NCBI RefSeq assembly: GCF_019392195.1
Contig: NZ_JAHXKI010000001.1
Span: 428,311-492,310 of the forward strand
Direction of reading: 5' to 3'
DNA from: Marinobacter sp. F4206
Lineage (GTDB): Bacteria; Pseudomonadota; Gammaproteobacteria; Pseudomonadales; Oleiphilaceae
DNA length: 64,000 nucleotides
Shown here: in pieces, positions 61,219 through 64,000 of the stretch
Layout: each line of letters opens with the position of its first letter
How positions within the stretch are numbered: position 1 is the first letter of the stretch
Made by a program: the position numbers and the translations under genes
The notes under the pieces: model-generated
Told to the model about the DNA's origin: nothing
The model's input: the letters and a program-made list of their open reading frames with translations, nothing else
Databases searched by the model: none

Positions 61219-62730
61219 ATGGCACTTAGAACGAAAGGCACCCTGCGTTACATGACTCGCTTCCAATCCCGTTTCGCCCGACTGTCCCGCACCGCAAAAG
61301 CAGGCGCGCTGACCGCGTGTCTTTGGGCTGTCCTGACACCGCTTCACGCTCAGGAAACAAAATTGCCGAACATTGGCGGTAACGGCGGCGGCCTCATTTC
61401 CGGGCAACAGGAATCTGAAATCGGCCAGCAAGTGATGGTGTCAATCCGTCGGTCGGCACCCCGGATCACCGACCCCCTGGTCTACGATTACCTCACCGCA
61501 ATTATCTATCGTCTGGTGCCGTCTGCCCCACTCCAGGACCGGAACCTGACCCTGGCCCTCATTGACAGCCCGGACATCAACGCCTTTGCTGTTCCGGGCG
61601 GCATTGTCGGCGTCAATGGCGGACTGTTCCTCAACGCCGCCACCGAACAGCAGTTCTCCTCGGTATTGGCCCACGAGCTTGCCCACCTCAGCCAGCGGCA
61701 CTTTGCCCGCCGCCTTGAACAGCAGGAAACCAGTGCCCCCTTGACCATGGCGGGCATGCTCGCCGGCATCATTCTGTCAGCCGTTACCCAGTCAGATCTT
61801 GGCATTGCCGCGATCGCGGGAACCCAGGCTCTGGCGGTCCAGAATATGCTGGCATACAGCCGGGCTCACGAACAGGAAGCCGATCGGGTGGGCCTGGATA
61901 TTCTCGCAACAGCAGGCATGGACCCGCGGGGCATGCCCGAAATGTTCGAGATCATGATGCGCCAGAACCGCCTCCAGGGTAACCAGATGCCCGAGTACTT
62001 ATCGACCCACCCGCTCACCCAGAGCCGCGTGGCGGATACCCGGAACCGGGCCGAACAGTACCCGGACAGAAACGTCAGGGATGGCCAGGAATACCACCTC
62101 ATCCGCAACCGCCTTCAAGTCCACTACGCGGCCTCGGCGGATGTCGCAGTGGAAACGTTCGAAGCATACCTGGACGGAAACAAGGCCCAGAGACACGATG
62201 CCATTCGATACGGCCTCGCGGTGGCCTACCAGGCGAATAATCAGCCAGACAAAGCCGAGGCTGTACTCAGAGACCTCCTGGACCAGAATCCCGGTCGGAT
62301 TACCTTTCAGGTTACTCTCGCAGATGTCCTGATCGGCCAGAAACAGGTTCAGGAGGCCCGCAGCATTCTTCGGGAAGCCCTGACGAGAAACCCGGGGAAT
62401 TACCCCATTACCTACAAGCTCGCAGAAGCGGAGATTGCCGACGGCAATGGCGCGGCTGCCGCAGAGTACCTTAAGCAGCTGACCCGGCAGCTTCCTGCCC
62501 AGGAACACCTCTGGCTTCGGCTGGCCGAAGCGGAAGGCATGGCACGGAACATTGTTGGCGTGCATCGCGCCCGTGCCGAATACGATGCGCTGATGGGAGA
62601 TCTCGAGTCGGCGCAACGACAGCTCAGGCAGGCCCAGGAAAAACTGCCCGCAGGATCACCCCAGCGCCAGGTTGTTACCGAACGACTGGCTGAAATCACC
62701 AGTCGCCTGAACGCCAGGCGCAACAGCTGA
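61219..62730 (+). CDS. bepA: Periplasmic M48 metalloprotease/chaperone BepA
   Basis: A 503-residue protein with a signal peptide (AGALTACLWAVLTPLHAQ), an M48 peptidase domain with HELAH (residues 152-156) and the distal glutamate region AHEQEADRVGLDIL, and a C-terminal TPR region from about residue 300. BepA checks and degrades misassembled outer-membrane proteins, fitting the nearby bamC. An alternative ATG at 61252 would shorten the signal peptide by eleven residues; neither has a good Shine-Dalgarno. Confidence 0.93.
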   Translation: MALRTKGTLRYMTRFQSRFARLSRTAKAGALTACLWAVLTPLHAQETKLPNIGGNGGGLISGQQESEIGQQVMVSIRRSAPRITDPLVYDYLTAIIYRLVPSAPLQDRNLTLALIDSPDINAFAVPGGIVGVNGGLFLNAATEQQFSSVLAHELAHLSQRHFARRLEQQETSAPLTMAGMLAGIILSAVTQSDLGIAAIAGTQALAVQNMLAYSRAHEQEADRVGLDILATAGMDPRGMPEMFEIMMRQNRLQGNQMPEYLSTHPLTQSRVADTRNRAEQYPDRNVRDGQEYHLIRNRLQVHYAASADVAVETFEAYLDGNKAQRHDAIRYGLAVAYQANNQPDKAEAVLRDLLDQNPGRITFQVTLADVLIGQKQVQEARSILREALTRNPGNYPITYKLAEAEIADGNGAAAAEYLKQLTRQLPAQEHLWLRLAEAEGMARNIVGVHRARAEYDALMGDLESAQRQLRQAQEKLPAGSPQRQVVTERLAEITSRLNARRNS

Positions 62731-62747
62731 GGTGCCTGCCCGGCAAC

Positions 62748-63809
62748 TCAGGCGTTGCCGGCTGCCTTCAGGTTCATGTTCGCAGTAAAATCCAGCATCC
62801 GCCGCAGAGGCTTTAGCGCGCGCTCACGCAAAGCGTCATCCACCTCCACCTCCTGATCCCCGTGCTCCAGAACGTGAAGCAGGTTTTCCAGACCGTTCAT
62901 GGCCATCCAGGGACAATGAGCGCAGCTTCGACAGGTTGCACCATTGCCAGCCGTAGGCGCCTCAAGCAGCGTCTTATTGGGCGCAAGCTGCTGCATCTTG
63001 TAAAAAATACCGTTATCCGTTGCCACGATAAACTGCTCATTCGGCAAGGTCTGTACCGCATGGATCAGCTGGGACGTTGACCCCACCACATCTGCCATCT
63101 CCACCACTGCGTCCGGAGATTCCGGGTGGACCAGTACCGCGGCATCGGGATAAAGGGCCTTCAGATCCTCAAGACCACGGTACTTGAATTCTTCATGGAC
63201 GATACAGGAGCCGTCCCACAACAGCATGTCAGCACCAGTGGTCTTCTGGACATAATTCCCAAGGTGTTTGTCAGGCGCCCAGAGAATTTTTTCGCCGCGA
63301 GCGTCGAGATCCTCAACGATGGCCTGGGCACAACTGGAGGTGACCACCCAATCTGCTCTTGCCTTTACGGCTGCCGACGTATTTGCATAGACCACAACAG
63401 TCCGGTCTGGATGCTGGTCGCAGTATTCCCCAAACTCGTCCGCCGGACAGCCTACATCGAGGGAACAGGTCGCCTCCAGAGTCGGCATCAGCACCCTTTT
63501 CTCCGGATTGAGAATCTTGGCGGTCTCACCCATGAAACGGACGCCCGCCACCACGACGGTGGATGCCGGATGCTGGTTGCCGAACCGCGCCATTTCCAGG
63601 GAATCTGCGACACACCCACCAGTCTCCTCCGCCAGACGCTGAAGATCCGGATCGGTGTAGTAATGAGCCACCAGTACCGCATCCTTGGCCTCGAGGGCCG
63701 ACTTGATGCGGGCCTCCAGATCAGCCTTCTCGTCAGCGCTCAACGGTTTCGGTTCCGCAGCGTGGGCGAGGTGTTCCTGAACAAGAATTCGATCTTCAGC
63801 TCGTGTCAT
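62748..63809 (-). CDS. nadA: Quinolinate synthase NadA
   Basis: A 353-residue quinolinate synthase of NAD biosynthesis, condensing iminoaspartate with dihydroxyacetone phosphate. Conserved cysteines for the [4Fe-4S] cluster are present in [28 protein letters not shown] and [18 protein letters not shown], and [11 protein letters not shown] is the N-terminal signature. It converges with bepA with a 17-base gap. Confidence 0.96.
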   Translation of the reverse strand: MTRAEDRILVQEHLAHAAEPKPLSADEKADLEARIKSALEAKDAVLVAHYYTDPDLQRLAEETGGCVADSLEMARFGNQHPASTVVVAGVRFMGETAKILNPEKRVLMPTLEATCSLDVGCPADEFGEYCDQHPDRTVVVYANTSAAVKARADWVVTSSCAQAIVEDLDARGEKILWAPDKHLGNYVQKTTGADMLLWDGSCIVHEEFKYRGLEDLKALYPDAAVLVHPESPDAVVEMADVVGSTSQLIHAVQTLPNEQFIVATDNGIFYKMQQLAPNKTLLEAPTAGNGATCRSCAHCPWMAMNGLENLLHVLEHGDQEVEVDDALRERALKPLRRMLDFTANMNLKAAGNA

Positions 63810-63948
63810 TACTGCATCTCTGTGTTGCGTGGTCCCTGGAAGTATATCACCTCAACCCCTTTTTTCGTGATTCTGACACCAGGCTGTAACAGAATACTGG
63901 GCGGGATCTCGGTGCCCTCTCTGACTAGGTAAGAACGTATACGCAAAA

Positions 63949-63972
63949 AAAAAGAGCCCGTAGGCTCTTTTT
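63949..63972. terminator. Rho-independent terminator at the right edge
   Basis: AAAAAGAGCC-CGTA-GGCTCTTTTT is a perfect ten-base stem with a four-base loop and A/T tracts on both sides, so it can act in either direction. It probably ends a gene beyond the right edge of the window. Confidence 0.8.
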
Positions 63973-64000
63973 CGCAACAACCCTTGCGGGCTCCTGCAAT

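Overview
The window reads as a chromosomal segment of a marine gammaproteobacterium, most likely Marinobacter or a close relative. This is inferred from gene content and order: a methylcitrate cluster with acnD, prpF and a GntR-type regulator, a nadA-bepA-tusA-bcp-dapA-bamC-purC neighbourhood like that of Pseudomonas, and an exosortase-A (XrtA/PEP-CTERM) type exopolysaccharide locus. No database search was possible, so the genus is an inference.

About 0-23.5 kb is one large exopolysaccharide (EPS) locus. The left part (46-8166, + strand) is a variable module: pyruvyl transferase, two GT4 glycosyltransferases, a flippase, an AT-rich acyltransferase, a decayed IS3-type transposase and a secreted lyase-like protein. 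Next come a leftward pair (O-antigen-ligase-like protein, low-molecular-weight tyrosine phosphatase) and a rightward pair of ATP-grasp enzymes. A long leftward operon (22955 to 12683) then carries the conserved core: priming sugar transferase, Wza-like export lipoprotein, Wzz-like chain-length protein, a CpsD-like protein without the Walker A lysine, a PEP-CTERM-associated barrel, an XrtA-type deacetylase, a FemAB-like protein, a GT4 and a second deacetylase. Two PEP-CTERM proteins are encoded nearby, each behind a GG-N10-GC (sigma-54-type) element. No exosortase gene lies in the window.

About 23.6-32.9 kb is the methylcitrate (propionate) cluster: GntR regulator, prpB, prpC, acnD, prpF and prpD, with a good sigma-70 promoter overlapped by palindromic ATTGTTGACAAT-like operators. 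A PEP-CTERM gene on the opposite strand separates prpD from prpF, and a CRP-type palindrome precedes prpD. About 32.9-39.8 kb is an osmoregulated periplasmic glucan operon (opgG, a small ORF, opgH, an opgD-like gene) followed by a TpsB-like barrel without POTRA domains. galU follows at 40 kb.

About 40.9-48.2 kb is the most unusual part, an island of enzymes not usually found together: an HTH regulator, a stand-alone RibD-C/DHFR-like reductase, an LPG-synthase-type membrane protein, a GT4-methyltransferase fusion, a pyruvoyl-tetrahydropterin-synthase-like protein lacking canonical active-site residues, a zinc-less MDR dehydrogenase, a CDP-alcohol phosphatidyltransferase and a YceI protein. I infer an uncharacterised pathway that may build a modified pterin- or lipid-linked glycoconjugate.

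About 48.3-64 kb is mostly housekeeping: a secreted lipase-like hydrolase with a partner protein, a DMT permease, tRNA-Val(GAC), a cupin/JmjC-like protein, an RluA-type pseudouridine synthase, a GNAT protein, a UDP-glucuronate 4-epimerase, an outer-membrane barrel, purC, bamC, dapA, bcp, a PerM-like permease, tusA, bepA and nadA.
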